64,000 nt of DNA from an uncultured Prevotellaceae bacterium (GTDB taxonomy: Bacteria; Bacteroidota; Bacteroidia; Bacteroidales; Bacteroidaceae), in the NCBI GenBank assembly GCA_902780635.1, contig CACZGH010000016.1, forward strand, positions 1 to 64,000, in the 5' to 3' direction. Within the stretch, counting starts at the first letter, position 1; the number at the start of each line of letters is the position of its first letter. Positions 16,104 through 25,138 of the stretch are shown one piece after another. Under the pieces are notes generated by a model. It ran no database searches, was not told the origin of the DNA, and worked only from the letters and a program-made list of their open reading frames with translations. Made by a program: the position numbers and the translations under genes.

Positions 16104-17964
16104 GTGATGGGTCCTTTCTGTGGTGTTCGCCCCTGCCTCCCAATATTTCCTTGATGAGGTCGCCGCGTCCTATCCTTCTCAGTTCTCGCTCTATGTTGGC
16201 ACGTTCCTCGGGTTGGTACCAGAAGAAAAACATGCGTTGTGCCAATTTCTCACGCTGACTTTTCGCACTGAATATTGGCTCCAAAGTGTATGGGTCGTAG
16301 CCAGTGTACCACATCTCAGTGCTGATGGTCATAGGGGTGGGGGTGAAATCTTGTATCTGCTCCAGCTGAAAATCCAGCCGTTTGGTGATGAGGGCCAGCT
16401 CTGCCATATCTTCCTCTGTGCAGCCGGGATGGCTGCTGATGAAATAGGGAATAATCTGTTGGCGGAGCCCTTCCTCTTGGTTGATGCGGTCGAAGATTTT
16501 CTTGAATTGCTCAAACTGTTTGAACGGCGGCTTGCGCATGAGGTTTAACACATGGTCACTGGTGTGCTCTGGCGCCACTTTCAGTCGTCCGCTCACATGT
16601 TTGCAAATCAGCTCGCGGGTGTAAGCTTGCGTCGCCTGGTCGGTGGTCGGGTCACCACTGTGGTGCAGCAGCAGGTCATAGCGAACACCGCTGCCGATGA
16701 AGCTTTTTTTCATCCCTGGCAGTTGGTCGACGGCATGATACAGGTCGAGCAGTTGCTGGGAATTAGTGTCAAGGTTGGGACAGATGTGCGGGTGAATGCA
16801 TGAGGGCCTTTTGCATTTGGAGCAGAGTGCCTTGTTCTTTCCTCCCATGCCATACATGTTGGCCGACGGGCCTCCCAGGTCGCTGAGATAGCCTTTGAAG
16901 TCGTCCAGTTGTGTCACTTCTTTCACTTCCCTCAGGATGCTCTCTTTGCTGCGGCTGGCAATCATCTTGCCTTGATGGGCGCTGATGGTACAGAAGGCGC
17001 AGCCGCCAAAGCATCCTCGGTGTATATTGACCGAGTGCTTGATCATCTCATAGGCGGGGATGCGTTTGCCTTTGTATTTGGGGTGGGGCAGCCGGGTGTA
17101 TGGCAGGTCAAATGCCGCGTCGATCTCTTCAGTGGTCATGGGAGGGTAGGGCGGATTGACCACGGTGTAAAGAGTGCCTGTCTGCTGTATCAGTCGCTTG
17201 GCCACGATCTTGTTCGACTCCTCTTCTATATGTCTGTAGTTTTCGGCCTCTGCCTTTTTGCTCTCCAGGCATTTCTCATGGCTGTGCAGCACGATGTCGT
17301 CAGCCTTGTCGCTCCCTTCGGCAGGGTTTTTAGAAGTGATATACACCGTCTGGGGCAGGTCATGAATCTCAGAGATGTTTTTGCCTGCAGCCAGTTCATC
17401 ACAGAGCCTGACGATGGGGCGCTCGCCCATGCCATAGATGAGCAGGTCGGCGCCTGAGTCATAGAGGATGCACCTGCGGAGTTTGTCTTGCCAGTAGTCA
17501 TAGTGTGTCAGCCGTCGCATGGAGGCTTCTATGCCTCCCAGGACGACGGGCACGTCGGGGAAGAGTTGTTTGAGGATTTGTGTATAGACGATGGTGGGAT
17601 ATTCCGGACGGCAGTCGTGCCGACCGTCAGGACTGTAGGCATCTTCAGAGCGAAGTCTTCGGTTGGCGGTGTATTTGTTGACCATCGAGTCCATACAGCC
17701 TGGCGCAATGCCGAAAAACAGGCGCGGCCGCCCCAGTTTCTTAAAGTCGCGGTAGTCGCCGTGCCAGTCGGGCTGGGGCACAATGGCCACTCTCCATCCT
17801 GCGGCTTCCAGCGTGCGCCCGATGACAGCAGCCCCAAAAGAGGGGTGGTCAACATAGGCATCGGCGCTGAACAGGATGATGTCCACCTCGCTCCACCCTC
17901 GCAGCTCCATCTCCTTCCGGGTGGTGGGCAGCCAGTCGCTGAGTCTGTGGGGCTGTGCAGCCAT
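16006..17964 (-). CDS. ygiQ: YgiQ family radical SAM protein
   Basis: The 652-residue protein has a B12-binding-like N-terminal region (about 25-180, ending in the GADLLIYGMGERP motif). A radical SAM core follows with the 4Fe-4S cysteines C318, C322 and C325 in HRGCFGGCAFC, and a DUF3362-type C-terminus holds the WYTGYDPYTLEP motif. The reaction is unknown for the family. The last ~45 residues are strongly basic and His-rich, and their last 98 bases are shared with the PP2C-like gene. The start overlaps the stop of the small upstream gene by 1 base. Confidence 0.9.
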   Translation of the reverse strand: MAAQPHRLSDWLPTTRKEMELRGWSEVDIILFSADAYVDHPSFGAAVIGRTLEAAGWRVAIVPQPDWHGDYRDFKKLGRPRLFFGIAPGCMDSMVNKYTANRRLRSEDAYSPDGRHDCRPEYPTIVYTQILKQLFPDVPVVLGGIEASMRRLTHYDYWQDKLRRCILYDSGADLLIYGMGERPIVRLCDELAAGKNISEIHDLPQTVYITSKNPAEGSDKADDIVLHSHEKCLESKKAEAENYRHIEEESNKIVAKRLIQQTGTLYTVVNPPYPPMTTEEIDAAFDLPYTRLPHPKYKGKRIPAYEMIKHSVNIHRGCFGGCAFCTISAHQGKMIASRSKESILREVKEVTQLDDFKGYLSDLGGPSANMYGMGGKNKALCSKCKRPSCIHPHICPNLDTNSQQLLDLYHAVDQLPGMKKSFIGSGVRYDLLLHHSGDPTTDQATQAYTRELICKHVSGRLKVAPEHTSDHVLNLMRKPPFKQFEQFKKIFDRINQEEGLRQQIIPYFISSHPGCTEEDMAELALITKRLDFQLEQIQDFTPTPMTISTEMWYTGYDPYTLEPIFSAKSQREKLAQRMFFFWYQPEERANIERELRRIGRGDLIKEILGGRGEHHRKDPSHERREEKSHHHRTKPDRQAQPREVRRRNRRDR

Positions 17965-18296
17965 TATTCTGTCTCCGTTGGTGGCGTGTCGGCCGTTTCA
18001 GGGTTTTCTTCGTTCCACTGTCTGTAGAGGTCCATCAGTTTGCTCAGGCCGAAGGCTTTCATGTTATTGTGGTAGATGACATCCAGGCAAAGGTCGAGCA
18101 ATGGCTTGTCCTTTCCGGCGTCAGTGCTGAGAATGGAACGGATGTTGAATTTCAGTTTGTCGAGCACACTCTCATCGATGATGCCATTGCTGTCTACCAG
18201 ATGGTCAAACAGATGGTATTTCTGGATAGTCTGAAGATGTTCGGGTGCCACGTCGATGCTACGGGTGCCAGATGGATTGGATTGTATATGATACAT
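17964..18296 (-). CDS. Small hypothetical protein upstream of ygiQ
   Basis: This 110-residue cytoplasmic protein is mostly helical, with no signal peptide and an acidic, Pro/Thr-rich tail (ENPETADTPPTETE). I recognise no family. Its stop codon shares one base with the ygiQ start (TAATG type), so the two are translationally coupled and it probably works with, or is simply carried with, YgiQ. It is the first gene of the three-gene leftward unit. Confidence 0.6.
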   Translation of the reverse strand: MYHIQSNPSGTRSIDVAPEHLQTIQKYHLFDHLVDSNGIIDESVLDKLKFNIRSILSTDAGKDKPLLDLCLDVIYHNNMKAFGLSKLMDLYRQWNEENPETADTPPTETE

Positions 18297-18305
18297 GGTC
18301 GTGAT

Positions 18306-18358
18306 GTTGAGTTGACAAGTTATTTTATTGAGTTGACAAGTTGACGAGTTGATTGACT
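18306..18358. repeat. 'gagttgacaagtt' word repeats
   Basis: The words ttgagttgacaagtt (twice) and gttgacgagttgattgac recur within about 50 bases, between the small gene and the end of the amidase operon. A related dyad is seen after the CotH gene (36992-37021). Confidence 0.6.
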
Positions 18359-18418
18359 CTTTTTATGACTTTATATAACTATTTCTTTTATAGCTTTTTA
18401 TGAGTTTTTGTTAAAGTG

Positions 18419-21313
18419 TTACAGCAGGTAATTGAGGATGCCTCTCATGATGGCGCTTCTGGTTTTGGCAGACTTGATGCACTCAAAGGGGAAACCCATG
18501 GTGAGGCATCGATAGTCAGAGCCTCTGTAAGCCACAGCTGCATCCTGGCCGTCAGCGTAGCGCATCACACAGTAGGAGGTGGAGAGTGGCCGCAACACGT
18601 CGGGGGCTGTGGCGGCATAGTGCTCCTCGTTGAGGGTCCTATAGGTGTCAAAAGTCATGCCGAGGCCTTCCACGTTGCCGTTCTTATTGTCACGGTCGCT
18701 GCCTCCATATCTGAGTTTCAGCACGTTGGCAAGGAAATTCTGTTCTGAGGGCGCTGTCATGTCCGAGCCTACAAACGAGCCGCTGATAAGCAGACTGCCG
18801 TGGTCTTTGACAAAGTTGGTGAGCCTTTGCTGCATAGCCGGCGTGAACGACTTGTACATCAGCAGCGAGTGACCGTCGTCTTTCTCCAGACCTAATACCA
18901 GGTCGATGCAGTCGATGTGGTTCAGCTTGACTTTGCCCGACTCCAGCGCTTCGCTTGAGCTGCTCACGATGTTGTATTTTTGCGCCGAGTAGATGGCTTC
19001 CGCATGGGTGGCCACGTAGTTGAAGTCATTACCGGCAATGATTTTGCCCATCAGTTCCTCAGAGCAGTAGCCCAGTGCGCCTTCTCCCTCGCGCCCGCGG
19101 CGGCTGTTGTCGAATACACGTTGTCTGCCACTCCATCCAGCCATCGGCCCGTAGGTGATACCTGGGTCGGCGTCGATGTCGAAGCCTTTCTCGCTGCCAG
19201 TGTCGATGATGGCGGGAGATGACAGACGGTGGAATCCGTTCACCACCATGACGGTCTTCTGGGCTTTGGGGTTATAGCAGGCGGATAAGACTTCCGTGGG
19301 GAAACTCACGCCGCCATGGTTGGCAGCCACCACTTTGAAGTGATATAAGACACCAGGCTGTGCGTTGATGGTGCAGGAGGTGCCTTTCACCACCACGCCG
19401 TTGTCAAAGCCCATATTGCCCACAGCGGTGTAGAGGACATATTCCGAGGGTGTGGCACTGGGCTCCTGAGGATCTTTCACCGGATTCCAACTGAGGCGGA
19501 ACTTTCCTTTTGAGGTGAGTTCCATCCTGAAGTTGCGGGGTGCGAGCGGCTGCACCACGTATTTGTCGTGGTGCATCTCGCTGATGTGTCTGAGCAGTGT
19601 CTTGTAGATGGAACGTGCCAGAGTGAAGCGGAAGTTGGGATCGAGCCCATATTTCATATCGCCGAAGTTCTGGTGTGAGAGGGTCTCTAAGATGGCTGAG
19701 GGCACGGTCGGTTCCCGCGTCTCGCTGTAGTCACGGTCGTAGAGTACGCGCCTTCTCCAGTTTCCAAATTTCCCTTTGATGTCGGCGTAAGCGTTATAGA
19801 GCAGCGCGTCGGCCAGGTCGTGTGAGGCCAGACGTGATACACCAGCATTGAGCCGGCCGTTGTAGCGGTCGGTGGTGCAGATAGACAATGTGCCGACTAT
19901 TTCGTTGCCACCGGTCTTGTCATAGCCCGCGTCGCTGTGTACGGAGAGCACCGTCTCAAAAGGCACCCCTTTTCCCTGCCGGTTGGGTGAGTAAACCGAA
20001 CCGCCCGCCAGCCAGTTGGCGAAAAGTGACCGCGACGTATAGTCGTCTTTGTACTCATCGTGAAATTTGCGATACACCGAGTCAGGCGCTCCGCCCCATT
20101 GCGCACTGTAGAGAGTTCCCTCTAAGCATCGGGCCAGGCCGCTGATTTTTCCCTGGCGGGATATATTGCCCATGCCACCTCCAAATCTTACGGCGTCGGC
20201 AGTGACCATGCCATGCGTCTTACTGTAGTTGTTGAGCACCACCATGTTTTGCGGACCGCAGCCAGCATCGAAGTCGAAGGTGCCCAGGTAGACCCATGTG
20301 CCTCCTCCCATGCGTTGGTTGACGTTGTATACCGTCTGTCTGCCTTTATGCACCACGATATACTGTGCGTCGTCTATCGACTGTGGCAGCGTCTGATAAC
20401 TCACATATACGGCATACCGTCCGGCAGCGGGGATGTCGGGCTGATAATAGATGTAACTGACGTTTTTCTTGGTGGTGGTCTTCGTCATTCGTGCGGTGCC
20501 CGCCCTGAAAGGGTTCTCTCCCTCTACGTATTTGCCTGGATGCCAGCCGAAACCGCTTGATGGCGCAGTGGTCCACTCTTCGCTGCTTGATACTTCTTTA
20601 TAATAATTGGTGCCGTTGTCATTGTCGACGATCACCTCATTTTTCTGCCAGTCACGCTCGCGTGGCGACCACACCACGGCTCCGGCATTCTCCAGCATGG
20701 GGATGAGATAGGGGACGACGATTGTCTGTGTGAAAAGATCTTCTGTGGTGCAGAAGAGATTGGGCCGTTGCCACCGCCACTGTCCTTTCGAACTGTCGTA
20801 ATAGCGACCGTGGCTTGCTGCCACTGACAGGTGCCGACCCTGTAGTCCGCGGCTGATATCGTTGGGGCGCGACAGATTGGTCACCCAGGGCTTGCCTTTA
20901 TACTCGATGTTGCCCCAGGTGCGGCTGTGGTCGAAGTCGTCCGCGAGACGGTTGGGGATGAGCTGTTCGATGTTGTGCCCATTGGTGCGTATTCTCACTT
21001 TGTAGCCGTCATAGGCTTTTGGCAGCAGGTTTTTCACCTGGTGGTAGATGCCTTTTACCACTTCGGGCGTGAATTCCTGCTCGCCGAAGCGATAGTCTGC
21101 CGTGACAGTGATGACCCGCTCCTGTGTGTCGGTCTGACAACTGGACAATTTGGAGTTGACGGGAAATCCTGACAGTCCTACGGTGTATGACTCGAAATAC
21201 CTTTTGAGGGCATTGTCTAAGTTTTGTTTGTCTGCCGCACTCTGTGCCCATGCTGGCTCTACATGGAGAAGGCAAGCGCATGCAGCCGCCATCAATAATG
21301 TGCTGACTCTCAT
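18419..21313 (-). CDS. Large secreted N-acetylmuramoyl-L-alanine amidase-like protein with golvesin-type domain
   Basis: The 964-residue protein has a signal peptide (cleavage near AWAQS, residue 24). It carries an Amidase_3-type catalytic domain in two pieces: SVAASHGRYYD (H168) and, after an insertion, TVLSVHSDAGYD (H459). The insertion (about 226-378) resembles the golvesin/xanthan-lyase C-terminal beta domain. An FN3 domain (about 600-685) and a ~270-residue C-terminal domain (possibly a class I glutamine amidotransferase-like fold) follow. Similar proteins are often labelled 'xanthan lyase', which the zinc-amidase motifs do not support. Peptidoglycan cleavage in the periplasm is inferred. 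It overlaps the acyltransferase gene by 4 bases. Confidence 0.78.
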   Translation of the reverse strand: MRVSTLLMAAACACLLHVEPAWAQSAADKQNLDNALKRYFESYTVGLSGFPVNSKLSSCQTDTQERVITVTADYRFGEQEFTPEVVKGIYHQVKNLLPKAYDGYKVRIRTNGHNIEQLIPNRLADDFDHSRTWGNIEYKGKPWVTNLSRPNDISRGLQGRHLSVAASHGRYYDSSKGQWRWQRPNLFCTTEDLFTQTIVVPYLIPMLENAGAVVWSPRERDWQKNEVIVDNDNGTNYYKEVSSSEEWTTAPSSGFGWHPGKYVEGENPFRAGTARMTKTTTKKNVSYIYYQPDIPAAGRYAVYVSYQTLPQSIDDAQYIVVHKGRQTVYNVNQRMGGGTWVYLGTFDFDAGCGPQNMVVLNNYSKTHGMVTADAVRFGGGMGNISRQGKISGLARCLEGTLYSAQWGGAPDSVYRKFHDEYKDDYTSRSLFANWLAGGSVYSPNRQGKGVPFETVLSVHSDAGYDKTGGNEIVGTLSICTTDRYNGRLNAGVSRLASHDLADALLYNAYADIKGKFGNWRRRVLYDRDYSETREPTVPSAILETLSHQNFGDMKYGLDPNFRFTLARSIYKTLLRHISEMHHDKYVVQPLAPRNFRMELTSKGKFRLSWNPVKDPQEPSATPSEYVLYTAVGNMGFDNGVVVKGTSCTINAQPGVLYHFKVVAANHGGVSFPTEVLSACYNPKAQKTVMVVNGFHRLSSPAIIDTGSEKGFDIDADPGITYGPMAGWSGRQRVFDNSRRGREGEGALGYCSEELMGKIIAGNDFNYVATHAEAIYSAQKYNIVSSSSEALESGKVKLNHIDCIDLVLGLEKDDGHSLLMYKSFTPAMQQRLTNFVKDHGSLLISGSFVGSDMTAPSEQNFLANVLKLRYGGSDRDNKNGNVEGLGMTFDTYRTLNEEHYAATAPDVLRPLSTSYCVMRYADGQDAAVAYRGSDYRCLTMGFPFECIKSAKTRSAIMRGILNYLL

Positions 21314-21870
21314 GCTTCGGTGTCTCCTATACTGAATTTCTCAGGATGCTTGCCTTTGAAATCCTTGAAATAAGATTTGATGGTTTTCATCTGTGCGTCA
21401 ATGTTTCCGTCGGGTATGATACATTGGGTGCATTGTATCAGTTTGCGCTCATAGTCAACGCCATAGAGCAGGATGGGCAGCTCGGCTTTCTGCGCTATGT
21501 AGTAAAAGCCTTTCTTCCAGTCGGGGTTGAGCGAACGGGTGCCCTCGGGAGTGATGCACAGTTTGAAAGAGGAAGACTGTTGGGCCGTCTGTGCCAACAC
21601 GTCGGTCATGCTCATAGACTTGCTGCGCCAGACTGGTATGCCACCCCATTTTTTGAATAAAACGCCTAAAGGCCAGAAAAACCATTCCTTTTTCATCAGG
21701 AAATTGATTTTCAAGCCTTCAGCTCCGGAATACAGCCTTCCCAGCATGAAATCCCAGTTGCTGGTGTGGGGTGCCAGACAGATGATGTATTTGTCGGGGT
21801 GGGGGATAGTGATGTCCTTCTTCCACCCCAGATGTTTATACAAAAGCCAGTTACAGAATTTTTTCCACAT
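21310..21870 (-). CDS. 1-acyl-glycerol-3-phosphate acyltransferase-like protein
   Basis: The 186-residue protein belongs to the PlsC-like acyltransferases. The catalytic motif is APHTSNWDF (HxxxxD, about residues 34-40), and the substrate motif is TPEGTRS near residue 107. FLMKKEWFFWPLG lies between them. It is short for a PlsC and probably sits on the inner membrane surface, acylating a lipid precursor; the acceptor is unknown. Its end overlaps the amidase start by 4 bases (ATGA), and a 90-residue gene lies 15 bases upstream. Confidence 0.82.
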   Translation of the reverse strand: MWKKFCNWLLYKHLGWKKDITIPHPDKYIICLAPHTSNWDFMLGRLYSGAEGLKINFLMKKEWFFWPLGVLFKKWGGIPVWRSKSMSMTDVLAQTAQQSSSFKLCITPEGTRSLNPDWKKGFYYIAQKAELPILLYGVDYERKLIQCTQCIIPDGNIDAQMKTIKSYFKDFKGKHPEKFSIGDTEA

Positions 21871-21885
21871 GATGTGTATCTCTCG

Positions 21886-22158
21886 TTAATGGAGGTTGTT
21901 GATGTGGTCAATCACTTCTGAGATTTGCTCTGAGAAGTCATTGGCCAGTTTGTCGTAGTAGACTTTTTTGCTCAGTCCGGGCTCGGGGTGTGAGATGCGG
22001 CTGATGAAATCCTTTCGGATTTTGACTATAGATCCCAGTAAGGCGTCCACGTTTTCTTGCGCGGGTTTGTTGCCGTAAAGGGAGATGGCCACACACTCTG
22101 CGAAAATGTCACTGCAAATACCGTTAATGGTACTCTTTAATAATTTTTTGTTAGCCAT
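21886..22158 (-). CDS. Small conserved hypothetical protein
   Basis: The 90-residue helical cytoplasmic protein has no known domain that I can name. It leads the three-gene operon with the acyltransferase and the amidase. A clean promoter (TTTG-N19-TATCTTTG on the minus strand, 22197-22227) lies 38 bases before its start. Confidence 0.65.
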   Translation of the reverse strand: MANKKLLKSTINGICSDIFAECVAISLYGNKPAQENVDALLGSIVKIRKDFISRISHPEPGLSKKVYYDKLANDFSEQISEVIDHINNLH

Positions 22159-22196
22159 AATAGGAAAGAATATAGTTTTTCTTTTATTTATATTGG

Positions 22197-22227
22197 CAAA
22201 GATAATAAAAATGGTTGATAGTTCAAA
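22197..22227 (-). promoter_or_regulatory. Promoter of the small protein-acyltransferase-amidase operon
   Basis: The minus strand reads TTTG (22227-22224), 19 bases, then TATCTTTG (22204-22197), an exact Bacteroidota promoter. Confidence 0.75.
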
Positions 22228-22381
22228 ACGATTTCATCATTTTTTTGCCAGTTGAGTTTTTATGAACATTTTTCAACTTGTTTGTACAGGTGTGGGAGTG
22301 CTTCAACTGGGGCAGAGTGGCATTTCGTTCGGAAATGAAAAGAAAAAGAATTATTTATTTTCATTTCTCTCAGTTATTTTG

Positions 22382-22389
22382 TAACTTTG
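22382..22389 (+). promoter_or_regulatory. -7 promoter element of the PPi-PFK gene
   Basis: TAACTTTG lies about 93 bases before the ATG. The -33 position has no TTTG, so strength is uncertain. Confidence 0.5.
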
Positions 22390-22481
22390 CACTCCAAAAG
22401 TGAACTTTGGGTTCATCGCTGATGAATCCCTTTGGTACAGTGTATTTTTAGTTAATTTTATATATACATTATCAGTAAATT

Positions 22482-24122
22482 ATGGAAAAGAGTGCATTGC
22501 AGCAGGCAAGGGCTGCCTATCAGCCCAAGATGCCAAAAGCGCTTCAAGGTGCAGTTAAGGTAAAAGAAGGCGAGCCCACTCAGAGTGTAGACAACCAGGA
22601 GGAAATCAAAAAATTGTTCCCCAACACCTACGGTATGCCGTTGGTGGAGTTTGTGCCGGGTGAGGAGAATGTAAGCAAGTCGATGAATGTCGGCGTGATT
22701 CTCAGTGGCGGTCAGGCTCCTGGTGGTCACAATGTGATCTGTGGTATTTTTGATGCCATCAAGAAACTCAACCCCGAGAACCGTCTCTACGGTTTTATCC
22801 TGGGTCCTGGTGGCCTGGTAGATCATGATTATATGGAGATCACCGCCGAGTATATTGACAACTATCGTAACACCGGTGGTTTCGACATGATCGGCAGTGG
22901 TCGTACAAAACTGGAGAAGGTTGACCAGTTTGAGAAAGGATATGAGATCATCCGTGAGCTCAATATCAAGGCCATCGTCATCATTGGTGGCGACGACTCC
23001 AACACCAACGCTTGTGTGCTCGCAGAGTACTATGCTGCCAAGAACTATGGCGTGCAGGTCATCGGATGCCCCAAGACCATCGACGGCGACCTCAAGAATA
23101 CTCAGATCGAGACCAGCTTCGGCTTCGACACCGCTACCAAGACCTATGCCGAGCTGATTGGCAATATCGAGTGCGACTGCAACTCCGCACGCAAATACTG
23201 GCACTTCATCAAACTCATGGGACGTTCTGCCAGCCATATCGCTCTGGAGTGTGCCCTTCAGTGCCAGCCCAATATCTGTATCATCTCTGAGGAAGTGGAA
23301 GCCAAAGACCAGACCCTCAACGATATCGTGGAGCAAATCTGCCAGGCCGTCGCTTACCGTGCAGAGCAAGGAAACAATTTCGGTGTGGTGCTCGTACCCG
23401 AGGGCCTCATTGAGTTCATCCCTGCCATCGGCCGTCTGATCGACGAGCTCAACGACCTGCTGGCTGCTCATGGCAATGACTATAAAGACTTGGAGCCTGA
23501 GGCACAGCGTGCTTACATCCTGGCTCATCTGACAGAGGAGAACGCCAAGACCTTTGAGACACTGCCTGAGAACGTGGCTCATCAGCTCTCACTGGAACGC
23601 GACCCACACGGAAACGTGCAGGTGTCACTCATCGAGACAGAGCGTCTGCTTTCCGACATGTGCGAGGCCAAACTCGCCGAGTGGGCAAAAGAGGGCAAAT
23701 ACAAAGGCAAGTTCGCCACCCTTCACCATTTCTTCGGATATGAGGGTCGTTGCGCCGCTCCATCCAACTACGACGCCGACTACTGCTATGCCCTGGGCAC
23801 CAGCGCTGCACAGCTCATCGCCAATGGCAAGACGGGCTACATGGCCATCGTCAAGAACACCACTGCTCCCACCGACGAGTGGAAGGCTGGCGGTGTGCCC
23901 ATCACCATGATGATGAATATGGAGCGCCGCAATGGTGAGATGAAGCCTGTCATCCGTAAGGCGCTTGTCGACCTGAATGGCAATCCTTTCAAGGCCTTCG
24001 TCGCCATGCGTGACCACCTGGCCAAAGAGACATGCTATGTCTATCCAGGTCCTATCCAGTATTGGGGACCAGCTGAGGTTTGCGACAAGACCACTATGAC
24101 GCTGGCCCTGGAGCAGCAGTAA
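22482..24122 (+). CDS. pfp: Diphosphate--fructose-6-phosphate 1-phosphotransferase (PPi-PFK)
   Basis: The 546-residue enzyme phosphorylates fructose-6-phosphate reversibly with pyrophosphate, so glycolysis in this organism can save ATP. Length and layout fit the long (plant beta-like) PPi-PFK subfamily. Motifs are LSGGQAPGGHN (PPi/nucleotide loop), IIGGDDSNTNA (the GGDDS form marks PPi use), PKTIDGDL with the catalytic Asp, and LMGRSASHIALECALQ. It has its own promoter. Repeats of the 'cgctttt' type follow the stop. Confidence 0.93.
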   Translation: MEKSALQQARAAYQPKMPKALQGAVKVKEGEPTQSVDNQEEIKKLFPNTYGMPLVEFVPGEENVSKSMNVGVILSGGQAPGGHNVICGIFDAIKKLNPENRLYGFILGPGGLVDHDYMEITAEYIDNYRNTGGFDMIGSGRTKLEKVDQFEKGYEIIRELNIKAIVIIGGDDSNTNACVLAEYYAAKNYGVQVIGCPKTIDGDLKNTQIETSFGFDTATKTYAELIGNIECDCNSARKYWHFIKLMGRSASHIALECALQCQPNICIISEEVEAKDQTLNDIVEQICQAVAYRAEQGNNFGVVLVPEGLIEFIPAIGRLIDELNDLLAAHGNDYKDLEPEAQRAYILAHLTEENAKTFETLPENVAHQLSLERDPHGNVQVSLIETERLLSDMCEAKLAEWAKEGKYKGKFATLHHFFGYEGRCAAPSNYDADYCYALGTSAAQLIANGKTGYMAIVKNTTAPTDEWKAGGVPITMMMNMERRNGEMKPVIRKALVDLNGNPFKAFVAMRDHLAKETCYVYPGPIQYWGPAEVCDKTTMTLALEQQ

Positions 24123-24127
24123 GATGG

Positions 24128-24236
24128 TAGGGGTACGGTGTTCGCTTTTCGGTGTTCGCTTTTCGCTTTTGGGGCGTATGGCGAATAGCGAATCGCCAAA
24201 ACCGAACCGCTAATCATGAATAGCCAATAGCGAAGA
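24128..24236. repeat. Low-complexity 'cgctttt / gcgaa' word repeats
   Basis: The words gttcgcttttcg (twice) and cgctttt are followed by the complementary gcgaatagcgaatcgcc, aaccgaaccgctaat and agccaatagcgaa. The vocabulary is that of 158-262. The array fills the gap before the GH25 gene. Confidence 0.7.
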
Positions 24237-24240
24237 AACC

Positions 24241-25125
24241 ATGTATAAACGTGTCAGAGTATTCCTGAGCGAAGTGCCCTCTTATGTGTGGTGGGCGGCT
24301 GGAATCACTGTGATGGCACTTTATACATGGTTTTTTTATTCTTTCTTTGTCGAGCCGTTTGGCTTCAGGTGGAGGGCCTTGTATGGTGAACCTTCCTACC
24401 CCGAGGAATATGATATCCATGGTATTGATATCAGCCATCATCAGGGGCGTATAGACTGGGCCAAACTGCGCAATGCCATGATCGCCAAGGGGCCTGTCAG
24501 GTTTGTCATGATCAAGGCTACTGAGGGCTCCGACTATGTGGATGAGATGTTTGAAGACAACTTCTATCAGGCACGTGACCATGGTTTCATCCGCGGGGCG
24601 TATCATTTCTGGAGCAACAGTTCGACAGCCCGTGAGCAAGCTTATTTCTTTTTGGATAAGGTGAAGCTGGAGAAAGGTGATTTGCCTCCAGTGCTTGACG
24701 TGGAGACCATCAATGAAGAACTGACAGTAGAGGAATTTCAGCAGGAGATTCTTGCCTGGCTTCATATCGTGGAAGACAGATATCATGCCAAGCCCATCAT
24801 CTACACCTATTATAAATTCAAGGAGAAATACTTGAGCGACGCTCGCTTCGATGACTATCCCTACTGGATAGCCCATTATTATGTGAAGGAAGTGCAGTAT
24901 ACTGGCAAATGGAAGTTCTGGCAGCATACCGATGTGGGTCATCTGCCAGGCATCAAGGGTTACGTCGACCTTGATATCTACAATGGCAGCTATTATGACC
25001 TGAAAATGCTGACCATCAATTGGACCGCTCCCGATCCTTCATCGGAGCAGGATTCCGACCTTCAGCCCGACTCATCTGCCTACGACGGCTATGTGGCTGA
25101 TACCATTTTTGTAGAAGGAGAATAG
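24241..25125 (+). CDS. Glycoside hydrolase family 25 lysozyme, membrane-anchored
   Basis: The 294-residue protein has one N-terminal membrane segment (about 17-37), with no clear cleavage site, so it is probably anchored facing the periplasm. The GH25 domain (about 57-260) has the HGIDISHHQG, MIKATEG, GAYHFW and PPVLDVE motifs, giving the catalytic Asp/Glu pair in the last. It cleaves MurNAc-GlcNAc bonds in peptidoglycan. The ~35-residue C-terminus is acidic and Ser-rich. No co-transcribed partner is evident; it converges on prmA. Confidence 0.88.
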   Translation: MYKRVRVFLSEVPSYVWWAAGITVMALYTWFFYSFFVEPFGFRWRALYGEPSYPEEYDIHGIDISHHQGRIDWAKLRNAMIAKGPVRFVMIKATEGSDYVDEMFEDNFYQARDHGFIRGAYHFWSNSSTAREQAYFFLDKVKLEKGDLPPVLDVETINEELTVEEFQQEILAWLHIVEDRYHAKPIIYTYYKFKEKYLSDARFDDYPYWIAHYYVKEVQYTGKWKFWQHTDVGHLPGIKGYVDLDIYNGSYYDLKMLTINWTAPDPSSEQDSDLQPDSSAYDGYVADTIFVEGE

Positions 25126-25138
25126 GGCGTATCCCCAT

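Larger units (their letters stand above)
22159..22481. other. Divergent intergenic region with two promoters
   Basis: No gene is seen. It holds the leftward promoter at 22197-22227 and the rightward -7 element TAACTTTG at 22382-22389. That leaves about 85 bases of transcribed leader before the PPi-PFK gene, in which I see no riboswitch-like fold. Confidence 0.55.

Noticed and set aside
22458-23582. 374-codon minus-strand open frame
   Set aside because: It is antisense to the PPi-PFK gene, whose motifs are intact; the long frame comes from the codon bias of that gene.
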